64,000 nt of DNA from Adiantum capillus-veneris (GCA_014529385.2 CM043958.1:77856169-77920168), one strand, 5' to 3'; shown: positions 1-10,637, counted from the first letter of the stretch. Notes: generated by a model not told the origin, from the letters alone. Program-made: numbers and translations.

Positions 1-453
1 GTTGGTGAGGACTTCTCCTTCTTTTGCTTTTGCTAGGGTTTAGGCCGCTCGGCCGAGATCTGTAGGCTGAGGCTCAAGGGGTCCTAACCCTGTTGGTCTT
101 CAGTGATTTGACACGTAGACAGTTTGTAGCAGGCATGGCCGATGTCTGATTTTTCCTATAACCTATAGCTATTGCCCACAAGGCATATTGTATAGGTGGC
201 AAGGGGGGGCAGGGGAGGTGGCACTTGCATTGTATTACAGGGACTAGTTTCTTGTGTTGCCACAAGTCAGTTTGATTCAGCATCTACACTACATGCATCT
301 ATTATTTTACCACATAGCTTGAGTGATGATTCGATAGCTCAGGGTCTCCGTGCACCTCCTAGAGATTGAAGTGGGTCGAGCGACGAGCATCCCAAGAGAG
401 TATAGAATATGCAGACTATGCAAGTGGGAGGTAGAGATTTAGGCTCATTTTGT

Positions 454-718
454 ATGCTTATGTGCTTGTTACAATGATATTTGAGCCCATTACCCCATCT
501 TTGTTTGGTGGGACAGAGTTTCCCTCTCTGTTTACTAAAGAAGACTCCTGATCAAAGACCACTAGGCAGATTCTTGCTTAAGATGTCATGCTTATGTGCT
601 TGTTACAATTATATACGAGCCCACTACCCCATCTTCGTTTGGTGGGACAGACTATTGTCTCCGGTTACTAAAGAAGACTCCTGATCAAAGACAGCTAGGC
701 TCATTCTTCCTTAAGATG
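454..718. repeat. Imperfect tandem duplication, period 134 bp
   Basis: A unit starting at 454 recurs at 588. Both copies contain ATGCTTATGTGCTTGTTACA near the start, followed by a shared block with CCATCTT and GTTTGGTGGGACAGA and the later block CTCCTGATCAAAGAC. The copies differ by scattered substitutions, so the duplication is not very recent. No coding function is seen. Confidence 0.85.
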
Positions 719-1196
719 TATCAGCATCGAGACCATATGCTAAAGGCTGGAGTAGGAGATACTAGACCTGTTTTACAGAGTTCTTTCAGCCTGCATAGAT
801 GACATCTCACCGTGGAGTGACAGCATAGCAAAGAGTCACCTTTAATAGAGCAAAGGAGATCACAGCATGCTGATGACAGGGATAAAAGACAAACTTGTCA
901 TTTAGCTGTTTATTGAGACCAAAATTTCATACATGTTTGTATGCATTAAGGGGCCTACCCAATTGAACCCAGCAGAATACTGAAGGATAAAAAGATGATT
1001 ATGCTCCAGCCTTTCATAAAGTACAGAGAATAGTAATGTCACTGAAATACCTGACACGATTGCTCTTCGCTACAAGTGGCTTTGAGCGTGCAGATTTTCC
1101 GATCAGGTCAACCAGGAAGCTTGGAAACGACTGCTCTCCCTGCCACGACAAGAAAAAATTAACCATTACACGCGAGCTGGCATAGTCAACCCCCTG

Positions 1197-1240
1197 CTCT
1201 CTCTCTCTCTCACACACACACGCACGCGCGCGCGCGCGCA
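1197..1240. repeat. Compound (CT)n-(CA)n-(CG)n microsatellite
   Basis: A CT run, a CA run and an alternating CG run follow each other directly. The alternating purine-pyrimidine CG/CA part is of the kind that can adopt Z-DNA. Confidence 0.9.
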
Positions 1241-1810
1241 AAGAGGGGATACCTTGGCACGTTTGAGGTGAGCGAGATGAGACGGGCGCGGGAGAGAAGA
1301 CCAGAGAATGCGCCTGACGTCCTCTGCAGCAATGCGCTGCATATGAGCTCATTTGAAATATTCAGGCCAGTTTGCAAACATTTGCACTTTTAAATCTATA
1401 CTAGTGTGGCCGGCGCCGCCTTCGGCCACCTCTCTCTCTTTCTCTCTCCCCCACTGCGTGCGCACTGTCCTCACTGTAGCCGGATAAAGGAATTTGCGAC
1501 ACGTGGCACTGAAAAACCATTCTCCTTAATATATAGTGTAGATGTATATCTAAACTATCTAAACTAACATAATATGGCAGAAGGGGGGAGTCCTTTACAC
1601 GTGTCTAAATCTGCAATATGACGGCTAAATTTCAAAACCTTGAGAAACGCTTGTGCATGAGATAAAGAGGGAGAGAGAAAAAGAGAGAGAAGCCGCCAAA
1701 GGCGACCGGCCGCACTATGTATTCTATAACAGCAGTCCGAGTACCCTTTACACGTGTCAACGTCTGCGAGTTGAAGGCTAAATGCCAAGCAGGGGATAAA
1801 AAGGGGGAGC

Positions 1811-1813
<3 letters not shown>

Positions 1814-1850
<37 letters not shown>
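1814..1850. repeat. (GA)n microsatellite
   Basis: An uninterrupted GA run inside the 1405-2182 repeat cluster, where it forms the core of one repeat copy. Confidence 0.95.
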
Positions 1851-2042
1851 CCGCTCGCCGTACTCGTGCTTCAAATGTGAAGATTATTGAATCAATTTGA
1901 TAAATGCAATTCTAATCTAACATATACTATTTATAATGGGGTGAGGCCCTACCACACCACCCATGCATCGAAAGCTGCTCCCTCCGAGAGTGTCTCTTGC
2001 AAGCTGCGGCAACACAACGACGTACAGAGAGAGAGAGAGAGA

Positions 2043-2182
2043 GACGGTCGAAGGCCATCGACCACACTAGTACATATAATACAGCTGACGAACTTGGGGA
2101 CAGGTGTCACCTGACGGTCGAAGGTCGTCGGCCACACTAGTACATCTAATACAGCTGACGGACTTGGGGACAAGTGTCACCT
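2043..2182. repeat. Tandem duplication of a 70-bp unit
   Basis: The units 2043-2112 and 2113-2182 are nearly identical. Each begins GACGGTCGAAGG, contains CACACTAGTACAT and AATACAGCTGACG, and ends GTGTCACCT. A GA run lies directly on the left and a CT run (2191-2233) lies on the right. Confidence 0.9.
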
Positions 2183-2185
2183 CCT

Positions 2186-2190
<5 letters not shown>

Positions 2191-2233
<43 letters not shown>
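2191..2233. repeat. (CT)n microsatellite
   Basis: A pure CT run of about 43 bases follows the 70-bp duplication. Confidence 0.95.
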
Positions 2234-2236
<3 letters not shown>

Positions 2237-2401
2237 CCTTGCGAAAATTTTGGTGGGCCTGCCGAACAAGAATCCAGGGACAAACTTAGCAGTTTTGATT
2301 ATATATGCTAATTTCGAGCCTTGTGAAGATTGAGGGTGGTAGTTATAGCTTAGCGTTCAATGATCGAGCTATATGAAGATCGCAACGTGCATTAGCGCAG
2401 A

Positions 2402-2405
<4 letters not shown>

Positions 2406-2443
<38 letters not shown>
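2406..2443. repeat. (GA)n array at the 3' end of a LINE-like fragment
   Basis: A pure GA run. Read on the minus strand it is the (CT)n tail that directly follows the conserved LINE 3' end in 2447-2480. Confidence 0.95.
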
Positions 2444-2446
<3 letters not shown>

Positions 2447-2792
2447 AATTATCGTCCGCGGTGGTCATATATGACCCATGGGACCGAAATCAAAACATTA
2501 CAAGTGTGTTCTTCTAAACGGGAGGATCATGCGATACATTTCAGTTAAGGACTGAGGGTCCAAAGAGGTGTCAAAAGGAAGAGCTAAAATGAACAAAACT
2601 AAGAAGGGGAAGGTGAGGAGGGAGCCGGCTTGGGAGTTCGAAACTCCTGGATAATGGCTTTCCCTCCTCGATAGACTGCCCATTTCCCTATTGTGCGTGC
2701 TTCTTGCATCTTCTAGAGTTCTACCTTTTTTTGTTTGAGCTTGGCGGGTGTGAGATCTTCTGCAAACCAAATTTTAGTATCCTTGAGGCGTG

Positions 2793-2794
<2 letters not shown>
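2447..2794 (-). mobile_element. 5'-truncated LINE-like fragment with CT tail
   Basis: On the minus strand this 350-bp segment ends with the same tail as the LINE copies at 15694 and 35598: GGTCCCAT, then the palindrome GGTCATATATGACC (2463-2476), then GGACGATAATTCAATCT followed by (CT)n. The inner part is not obviously similar to the other copies. It may therefore be another subfamily or a SINE sharing the LINE tail. CT arrays (read on the element strand) sit at both ends, 2406-2443 and 2795-2839. No intact protein is encoded. Confidence 0.6.

Positions 2795-2839
<45 letters not shown>
2795..2839. repeat. (GA)n microsatellite at the 5' side of a LINE-like fragment
   Basis: A pure GA run abutting the 5' boundary of the minus-strand LINE-like fragment, in the same orientation as its tail array. 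Confidence 0.95.
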
Positions 2840-2841
<2 letters not shown>

Positions 2842-2977
2842 TGGGGGGGTCTTCTTGAGCCGTGGCCGTGCAGAAGAGGAGGAGAAGCCCCAGTAGAGGT
2901 GCTGTGTTTTAAGTATGAACAAAGGGTTAGAGCAGGAGAAACCCCGGTCGAGTGAGAGGAAAATTCTCTCTCTCCAC

Positions 2978-2979
<2 letters not shown>

Positions 2980-3060
<81 letters not shown>
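2980..3060. repeat. (CT)n microsatellite, about 81 bp
   Basis: An uninterrupted CT run. Long serine-leucine or glutamate-arginine open frames across it are products of the repeat and not genes. Confidence 0.97.
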
Positions 3061-3064
<4 letters not shown>

Positions 3065-4751
3065 AGGCAATTGCTCCCTATGGCCTTATGTAGCCATCGC
3101 TCCTTTGCGCATGATGGGCATCTCTTGCTCCTCAATGGTTCTCTACTCTGTAGTTGCCCAAAAATCTCATGCTGCTTCCAAGCTCCATGCTCTCACCATA
3201 TCCCTAATCACCTGCCACCTCCCTTATCATCCACTCCCTGGCCAAACCTCAAGGTAATAGACCAGGCTGCCAATCTGCAGGTCATGGAGCACCAATTCGA
3301 GCCCCCTAAGCTGAACACTCTAGATCATGAAACACCTACTCTATTTACTCCCCCCACTTTGCAAAGTATTCAGCAGCCTGTTGAATACAACCAATGGGCG
3401 GGGGCTCAAAGGTATGGTTGCAGCATTCGTGGAGGACTTTACAAATGGTTGTTTCAAAGCGAGGAGGGTTTTGGTCACACCTTCACCTCAACCCAAGGAG
3501 AGTACGATAGCACCTCTTTTGTAGTTGACTCTCTCTATGCAAAATAGGTACGTCTTTGCACCTCATACATCTGTAATCTCTCTTCTCTTAGCACCTCGAA
3601 GGGAGAAGCTTTCATGGCATCACTCTACTATACATTGCCAACCTTTTTGGTCGGACATCCGCCATCCTTTTGTGCCTTTTCCATTTACTAAATGCAACCT
3701 GGTTCCCAAGTCTCATGGATTTTGTAAATTCTGACCATGAGAGGGGTTGTAGGAGATTCTCCTTTTGTGTACCTCATCTTGTCCATTTGAATGTGTCTTT
3801 TTGTGCCCAAAGTCACCCACATATTGCAGACTCACTACAATCTGCATATGAGTACGTCAGAGAATATAGTGTAGCAGGTTGGGAGTTGAAAGAGAACTGA
3901 CCCAACCACCCAAGCAAAAGCCCTTGCAAGATACAAACCTCATCATGGAGATTTACCATGGTAAGGCAACAAAAGATGATGATGGGAGGAAGACGAAAGT
4001 GAGGAGCATGTCTCGGGTTGCCCTCCTCTCCTCAAAGCCATCCATGGCATAGGGCGCATTGACTAAGAGTGGGAAGATACATTGAAGCTAAAGCGATCAC
4101 AAGACAAACACCAAGTCAAAGTTAGTTTGTAGTAAAGCTTTGCAATACTATCATAGAGCTAGATAAATCCCAACTATGAGCTGATGCAAATTTTGTGACA
4201 AGGTCACTTCTCACAATTTAGTCAAGCTTACTATGAACTTTATTGTTGACATGGCAAGGTGGGGATCTACTCTTGCTCCAATTTCTTCAACGGTTCAACC
4301 AGACACTTACTATAAGCTCTCCCTCTCTTTATGTTATTGGATTGCAATGTGGAATATTTCAATTCTTTTCATCTTTTACTAACTTCTCAGACTATTTAAT
4401 ACTTACAAGTATTAATTGGTTTTTTGCCTATTAGGTTGATTGTGAGCCAACTAAATCCTCATTGTTATAAATTGATGGATGCATTCATAGGGTTGTGGAG
4501 TGGAATATGTGGTTGGCTTAGTTGGAATGTGTAGTTTAAGTTGGTGTGTCATATCTACGTCAACCAAATACTGCTATGTGAAGTGGATAAAGGAACATAG
4601 AAATCTCACATGGATACATGCTCATGTGGTGAGGGTGCTACATGTGTACGACTACAGTGAGAAAACCAAAATGTTGATCTTTCTAAAGAAGATTCATGTG
4701 CTATAAATCTCCTTTTGCTCATTGTAGCGGCTTTTTTGTTCATTCGTTCAT

Positions 4752-4755
<4 letters not shown>
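3061..4755. other. Non-coding DNA, nothing recognised
   Basis: An open frame runs out of the CT array to 3547 on the plus strand, but its sequence matches no family I recognise and it begins in microsatellite. I see no RNA gene or element boundary in the rest. Confidence 0.5.

Positions 4756-4808
<53 letters not shown>
4756..4808. repeat. (TG)n microsatellite
   Basis: A pure TG run of about 52 bases in AT-rich non-coding DNA. Confidence 0.97.
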
Positions 4809-4809
<1 letters not shown>

Positions 4810-6323
4810 ATGTTTAAAAACCCTATCATATTAATTCTCATGACAAACTGTACTTACTATGAATGGAAAAATGAAGATAAAACACATTAGAATGATTCAA
4901 TCGACCATAGAACCATAGCTTTCTCATAGATTGATTAGCAATTTACACTCGAACCTTCAACAATCTGGAGGATGACATAAGGAGACCCATAGAAAGCCAA
5001 GGCTCAGAACTTTACATGCCACCATCCAACATCAAAAACATATTAGAGTCTGCTCCCGAACTCTTGGGTAGACATGTATCCAAGCATCATCAACCACTCG
5101 TTATTATCACTGTCCAACTCACCTAGACCACTTTCTATCACCTCCCTTAAATGAGTTACTAGGGTCTATCATATGATAGTAGGGTGTATCCCCTACCTGG
5201 TTAGAAGGACTAATTGCGCTTGTGGAAGTCTCCATCACGATGCCTCTCGGCCTCAATATTAGGCTTTGTACTAAATGCGAGGGGTTGACGTTGTGACAAT
5301 ATGTTGAAGCGCGCCAACAGGTCGACTGCAGAAGAGTGGCAAAGGGTAGATTGTTATTGCATCATATCGAGCTCTACACAACACCCTTATATAGCACCAT
5401 AGCTTTCTATTAATAGATGTACCAGCTCATCAAAAAAATCGTATCCCTGCTGAGATGGGTTTCCTTCAATTCCCTTGACATGGTTGATATAAATCGACCC
5501 CACTACTCCAACTCAGATGCATGCAAGTAGTTATAGGTATTACTATTTATGACTATGCTTAGTTATCCAATAAGTGGATTATTTTTCGATGGTTTCCATA
5601 CCGTCATAACCCTTGGTGTTTCAGGACTACTATGCAATGCGGCCACCAAAGCACGTAGTACAACTTTCAAGTGCATTCCTTGCATATGTTAGCTAGAACC
5701 GATACATGTCGCTCAAACAATGGACTCAAATTTGGCAAAAAATATTATATCCGTGACATTAAGTATCACACTTAATGAGTTCAATAATCATTATCATAAA
5801 CATATCCATCTATTCAAAGATATTTCACGACAATTACAAGAACTACAAGACATATCATCTATTTGTTTACCCATGTGTAAGGTTTTTAGTAAGGTGGAAA
5901 AGGGTTAGTCACATTCATAATTAGAGCATTAATTTAGTATAATAATCTAATAATTGATGTAAGCAACACAAGTACAAAATGGCAGAATAAGTAGATTGAT
6001 AAGATTCAAGAGGGTTCATTACAAGCTAGGCATTATGGCCTTAAATAAGCTCAGATGGAAGGTGGCATTTAATGCTAAAAAGTGATTTCCATCATATGTG
6101 CGAGAAGGGTCAAATATCATGTGGCTACAGAATAGCATGTGATTGGGAAAATTTTTGTAGTGGGATGCATACATGCACATAAGGGTGCATGATTGGTATG
6201 ATGGCTTTAAGGTTGGTCACGTATTGAGTGTAAGCTAAATAGTTTAGCCCAACACCATGTACCATATATCAAGGTGAAAATACCAAAAAAAACCCAAAAT
6301 AAAGGCACTATTCAGGTATTTGA
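4809..6323. other. AT-rich non-coding DNA, nothing recognised
   Basis: Open frames are short and unlike known proteins. The right border is set by the start of the Ty3/gypsy LTR at 6324. Confidence 0.55.
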
Positions 6324-7479
6324 TGTCATTAAATATCTAATATCTAACCAACCCAAATGATTTTCTCATATTAAATTGATCATTTAATATGGGATAATAA
6401 ACGGGAACAAGGGTTAGAATATAGACATGTGCTTACAGATCTATCTCAACACGGGGCCAATGGTAAAGGGGCCCAAATGAGAGATGGTTTTTCAAAGATC
6501 AAGGTTAACTAATGAAGATTAAAAGACCTTAGGGTTAGCTTCATATAAGACCTCCAATGGTTAGTGTTAAAAGTCCTTTGACCTTAAGCAAACTAGGGAG
6601 GTGGGACCTGACCTAAACTTAAGCAAGCTAGGGCTGTGCTTGAGGTGGGAACCTTAAGCAAGCTAAGGTTGTGCTTGAGGTGGGAACCGACCTAAAATTA
6701 AGCAAGCTAGGGCTGTGCTTGAGGTGGGAACCCGACCTAAACTTAAGCAAGCTAGGGCTGTGCTTGAGGTGGGAACCCGACCTAAACTTAAGCAAGCTAG
6801 GGTTGTGCTTGAGGTGGGAACTCCACCTAGGGTGCTTGTCATGCTTGATGACTAAGGTACTTGAGGTACTTGTCACATTTAATGAGGAAGTTGCTTGAGA
6901 ATATTCCTATGCATGGGGGGTAAGATGCTTGAGTCAAAAGGAGAACCTACACACTTAATGAAGAAGTTGTTTGAGAAACTTCCTATGCATAAAACTCTCA
7001 AAGTTAGGGGAATTTTAAAAGAGCACATGGGACACATATCAGACTCTCACTAAGCTTAACCACATGGTGTGCTATTGGTTGGGCTAAAGAGGGGTCCAAT
7101 GAGCTTCTACTTTCATCCAACAAATATCTAGATATTTTCAAGCTCTCTCTCTCTTGAAGGGGTAAGGAGGACACTTGTCAAAAGACTACCCATGTACTTG
7201 ACTGCATGCTGCATGTGATTGGCTAGGGGGAGAGGGGTCCAATGAGCTTGCAAGATGTAGAAATTTCACCCAAAGCAAGGAGGGGGGGTGCTAGGGGGAT
7301 ATACTCCACACACACACACCTCCTTCTCCAAGCTTGTGAGAGTGAAATCCTACACCAACACTCTTGGCTATGGAATGCAAATCCAACTAAGAGTCATGAT
7401 TCAATGCTTAAGCTTGCCATCTTCTCCATCTTCATTACTATGCTATTATATATGCTAGCAAGAAGAGTAATGATAAGTT
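6324..7479 (+). repeat. Gypsy-A1 5' LTR, first part
   Basis: Reads as the reverse complement of 46288 leftward, sharing CTAATATCTAACCAACCCAA, the ATGATTTTCTCATATTAAA-like block and ACATGTGC. It continues at 10137 after the Copia-A insertion; together the two parts make about 1.64 kb. The sister LTRs in A2 are 1553 and 1154 bp. Confidence 0.85.
6605..6825. repeat. Minisatellite of about 45-bp units inside the LTR
   Basis: About five units with TTAAGCAAGCTAGGG and TGTGCTTGAGGTGGGAA, one of them shorter. The equivalent place in the A2 LTRs carries a different tandem array (AAGCACGACAAGCACCTCA units), so this LTR segment is a hotspot for repeat-number change. Confidence 0.85.
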
Positions 7480-7671
7480 TATTGGGGTATAAAGCCCAAT
7501 GTGGTCGCCCAGGTAAGTGGGCGGGCCACCAGGTATGTACACATATTCTTTTGTAAAAACCTAATAAGAACTCACTATGCTCTACACATTACAGTAGAGC
7601 GAGTTCACCATATCGTCGTGCTCTTCTTCTCGCACACTCTCTCGCGTCGCACTTCCGCTCGTACTCCTTCA
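7480..7671 (+). repeat. Copia-A 5' LTR
   Basis: 192 bp ending CTTCA. It differs from the 3' LTR at three positions by my reading, including its second base (TA where the 3' LTR has the canonical TG). The small difference points to a fairly recent insertion. Confidence 0.92.
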
Positions 7672-7673
7672 AC

Positions 7674-7685
7674 TGGTATCAGAGC
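7674..7685 (+). promoter_or_regulatory. Primer binding site, initiator-Met tRNA type
   Basis: TGGTATCAGAGC lies two bases after the 5' LTR. It is complementary to the 3' end of plant initiator methionine tRNA, the standard primer for Ty1/copia minus-strand synthesis. Confidence 0.93.
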
Positions 7686-7821
7686 CCAGATCGAGGCTCG
7701 GGGCAGCACTGCAGGAGGCTAGAGTCACCAGCTCAGATTGGAGTGAAATTCGACAGGCGAAGACACGGCCCCAAATCCTGTGGGATCGCCCGAAATGCCA
7801 GAGATGGTATGGTGAGGAAAA

Positions 7822-8334
7822 ATGCCCTCATACAAGCATCTCAGAGTCTTTGGTTGTGAGGCATATACTCACGTTCCAAAGGAATTTAGGAACAAACTTG
7901 AGCCAAAGAGTAGAAAGTGCATCTTTCTAGGCTATGGTAATTCTGGTGAGATGGGGTACAGACTTTGGGATCCCGAATCCAGAAAGGTTGTCCGTAGCAA
8001 TGATGTTCACTTTAATGAATCCAAATATCATTCTAAACCGGAGAGGGTTGAGGAGATTAGAAGAGTTGTCTTCCAAGAAGATGGACCTGCACGTGCAAGA
8101 CAAAATGTCAGGGCTCAAGAGGAGCAAGGACAGGATAGAGTGGAACCACAGGTTGTGGCTGAGCCTGAGCCACCTATTGTGCGTAGATCTGGACGTGTCA
8201 CGCGACCTCCTGATAGGTTTGTTCCATCTATGAATTATGTCATGTTGACTGATTGCAATGAGCCTTCATGTTACAAGGAAGCAGTGCAAATGAAGGACTC
8301 CTGGAATTGGCATTGGCCATGCAGTCAGAGATGA
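7822..8334 (+). pseudogene. Copia-A integrase C-terminal remnant and linker
   Basis: The frame opens in the middle of a copia polyprotein. LRVFGCEAYTHVPKEFR and CIFLGYG are the conserved motifs after the integrase core, followed by the usual variable linker with RRSGRVTRPPDRF. The catalytic core and zinc-binding region are absent, as are gag and protease. The initial methionine is incidental. The frame is lost near 8300 by a small indel, just before a 38-bp tandem duplication. Confidence 0.85.
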
Positions 8335-8393
8335 CAGCTCTGCATAAAAACCAGACATGCAGTCAGAGATGACAGCTCTGCATAAAAACCAGA
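8318..8393 (+). repeat. 38-bp tandem duplication inside pol
   Basis: Units 8318-8355 and 8356-8393 are identical and start CATGCAGTCAGAGATGACAG. As 38 is not a multiple of three, the duplication shifts the reading frame at the start of the reverse transcriptase domain. Confidence 0.95.
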
Positions 8394-9850
8394 CATGGAA
8401 GCTAGTTAAATTACCACGGGGCAAAAAGGCTCTACCCTGTAAATGGGTTTACAGGTATAAGATCACCGCTCATGATAGTCAGCCAAAGTACAAAGCAAGG
8501 CTTGTTGCCAAGGGCTTTAAGCAAGAACAAGGCATTGACTTTGATGAAGTCTTCTCTCCGGTGGTCAAGATGACTACATTGAGATGCTTTCTTGCATTGG
8601 TTGCCATATTAGATTTGGTGTTGCACCAAATGGATGTCAAGACAGCTTTCTTGCATGGTGATTTAGATGTGGAAATTTACATGTAGTAGCCAAATGGGTT
8701 TGTTGAGAAAGGCAAGGAAGATTGGGTATGCCAGTTGTTAAAGAGTCTTTATGGCTTAAAACAATCACCGAGGGCATGGTACCATAAATTCCACAAGTTT
8801 ATGCTTTCTCAAGGCTACAAACGTAGTGAGTTCGATCACTGTCTATATACAAAGAAGGCTAAGGATGGCATTTGGCTGATCCTTATTTTGTATGTGGATG
8901 ACATGTTGATTGCTGGCAAGCACTTGGAAGAAATTTCAGCTTTGAAGTCAAAGATGGCAAAATCGTTTGACATGAAAGACATGGGTGAGGCAAGTCAAAT
9001 ACTTGGTATGCGCATTGAGAGAGACAGATCAAAGAAGTTGATTTGGTTATCTCAAACATAGTATATTGACAAGGTTTTGCAACGTTTCAATATGGAGAAG
9101 GGAAAGGCATTGAGTGTTCCATTGCCACCAGATGTGAAACTTAGCAAACAAGATTGTCCTGTGTCTGAGGAAGAACATGCTGAAATGGATAAGATTCCAT
9201 ATGCGTCTGCAGTGGGTAGTTTGATGTATGCAATGATTGCTACTCGCCCAGACATTGCATTTGCAGTGGGAGTAGTAAGTCGATACATGTCAAACCCAGG
9301 CAAGAAACATTGGGAGGCAGTGAAAGGAATATTGAGATACCTGAAAGCTACAAAGAGTATGCGTATATGCTATGGGAGTCAGGAGCTAAGTGTAAAGGGT
9401 TTTACAGACTCATATTATGCAGGTGACTTAGACAACCGAAGGTCTACGTCAGGGTATGTCTTTACATTGGCTGGTGGAGCAGTATCATGGCGTTCTAGAT
9501 TACAAGATTGTGTTACTCAGTCTACTACAGAGGCTGAATATGTTGCAGCATCAGAGGCATGCAAAGAATCAATTTGGCTTAATCGACTAGTAACAGATTT
9601 GGGAATCAAAGAAGAGATGCCTGTGTTATATTGTGATAGTCAAAGTGCTATACAATTGGCTCGCAATCCAGTTTATCACTCAAAGACAAAGCATGTGGAT
9701 GTGAAGTATCATTTCATCAGGGAAATGCTCGAGGATAAGCAACTTCAGCTTGTCAAAGTTCACACCACAGAAAATCCTGCTGATCTACTTACAAAAGGAC
9801 TTCCCTCAGAGAGCTTTGCGCATTTTCGCAAGCAGTTAGGTGTAGGGTAG
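8357..9850 (+). pseudogene. Copia-A reverse transcriptase and RNase H, with stop codons
   Basis: In family terms this copies the element RNA into DNA and degrades the RNA. One frame carries the copia order: TWKLV and KWVYRYK, KARLVAKGFKQ, then the LYGLKQSPRAWY block near 8745 and the YVDD active site near 8890. RNase H follows, with STSGYVFTLAGGAVSW and TEAEY, and the typical end NPADLLTKGLP. Two adjacent TAG codons (8684-8689) replace residues before the PNGF motif, and another TAG lies at 9059-9061. The protein therefore cannot be made whole. Confidence 0.92.
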
Positions 9851-9939
9851 TACATCACTTCTCTACATCTCTTGTATATTAGCTTGTATAGTAGCTTCTC
9901 TCACACTTAAAGTACCACATTGGACTTTAAGTGGGAGGT

Positions 9940-10131
9940 TGTTGGGGTATAAAGCCCAATGTGGTCGCCCAGGTAAGTGGGCGGGCCGCCAGGTATGTAC
10001 ACATATTCTTTTGTAAAAACCTAATAAGAACTCACTATGCTCTACACATTACAGTAGAGCGAGTTCACCATATCGTCGTGCTCTTCTTCTCGCACTCTCT
10101 CTCGCGTCGCACTTCCGCTCGTACTCCTTCA
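9940..10131 (+). repeat. Copia-A 3' LTR
   Basis: 192 bp starting TGTTGGGG and ending CTTCA, preceded by a purine-rich tract (AAGTGGGAGG) that serves as plus-strand primer in this family. Target duplication AAGTT follows directly. Confidence 0.93.
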
Positions 10132-10136
10132 AAGTT

Positions 10137-10624
10137 AGGAACTATTTCTTTCTCCTATGGAATGTTTCTTTTTCCTCTTCTCTGTCCTCATTCCCCGCTA
10201 GCTCTCTCCACCTTCGAAGGTGTTTGAGGTCTTGGGACTGAGGCTTGGGATAGTTAATGCTTTCTTCAAGTTTATGTTATGCTTGTGATGCACGAAGCTT
10301 TCCATCTTCATTGCATCACCTAGTTACAAGGAACACAAAGATTGTATTGTACCAAGTCTCTCTTGATGGGAGTAACTATAATACAAATGCCTATTGGAGG
10401 GGGGACCGGCTCCATATGAATCCTGTCCTCAACTATTATCATGTTCTCTAAACTCTCTCTCTCTCTTGCAAGAGTATTGTTCATGCCAAGTTAACCAAGT
10501 ACCATGTTTATGTTGCTTCCATCAATTAAGTTCAACCGCTATGCTCACAAAGAATCTCTCAAAAGTGCTTCACCTAATTTCCTGATTCCGCTACTCTCAA
10601 AGTTCATAGGCAATTTCCATTACA
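10137..10624 (+). repeat. Gypsy-A1 5' LTR, second part
   Basis: Continues the LTR after the Copia-A target duplication. It matches the reverse complement of 45135-45600 and 37990-38470, including TTCGAAGGTGTTTGAGG and the end CAATTTCCATTACA. An ATG-less, CT-containing leader-like stretch is present but no gene. Confidence 0.85.
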
Positions 10625-10625
10625 T

Positions 10626-10637
10626 TGGTATCAGACA
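10626..10637 (+). promoter_or_regulatory. Gypsy-A1 primer binding site, mutated
   Basis: TGGTATCAGACA directly after the LTR matches the initiator-Met primer site except at the last two bases. The A2 copy keeps the full match. Confidence 0.8.

Larger units (their letters stand above)
1..1389. other. Non-coding DNA, no supportable gene
   Basis: No open frame here resembles a known protein and the short frames overlap each other on both strands. The visible structures are a tandem duplication near 454-718 and a compound microsatellite at 1197-1240, in which a CT run passes into CA and then CG dinucleotides. Absence of exons is judged by eye only. Confidence 0.6.
1405..2182. repeat. Cluster of about five short related repeats with CT/GA cores
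   Basis: Related blocks occur at about 1405-1510 (one orientation) and at about 1585-1716, 1740-1860, 2043-2112 and 2113-2182 (the other). Shared parts are a GGCCGG/GTGTGGCC end, a CT or GA core of varying length, and an ACACGTGTC- or GACA(A/G)GTGTCACC-like end. The cores differ most and the ends are best conserved. This could be a small non-autonomous element family or locally scrambled satellite DNA. No protein is encoded. Confidence 0.5.
7480..10131 (+). mobile_element. Copia-A: internally deleted Ty1/copia retrotransposon
   Basis: Two 192-bp LTRs bound a 2.27-kb interior, and a perfect 5-bp target duplication AAGTT lies outside (7475-7479 and 10132-10136). The interior begins with an initiator-Met primer site but lacks gag, protease and most of integrase. 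It holds only the integrase C-terminal end, reverse transcriptase and RNase H. The element is inserted inside the 5' LTR of Gypsy-A1, so it is the younger of the two. Confidence 0.93.

Noticed and set aside
2713-3547. Long open frames of alternating Leu-Ser or Glu-Arg on both strands (also at 15290, 35455, 47367, 48609 and 49654)
   Set aside because: They are translations of CT/GA microsatellites. No start context, domain or flanking coding signal supports a gene.
4696-4890. Cys-Val repeat frame
   Set aside because: A translation of the (TG)n array, not a cysteine-rich peptide.
6605-6825. CRISPR-like array of repeats
   Set aside because: Units are directly adjacent with no unique spacers and lie in a retrotransposon LTR of a eukaryotic genome.
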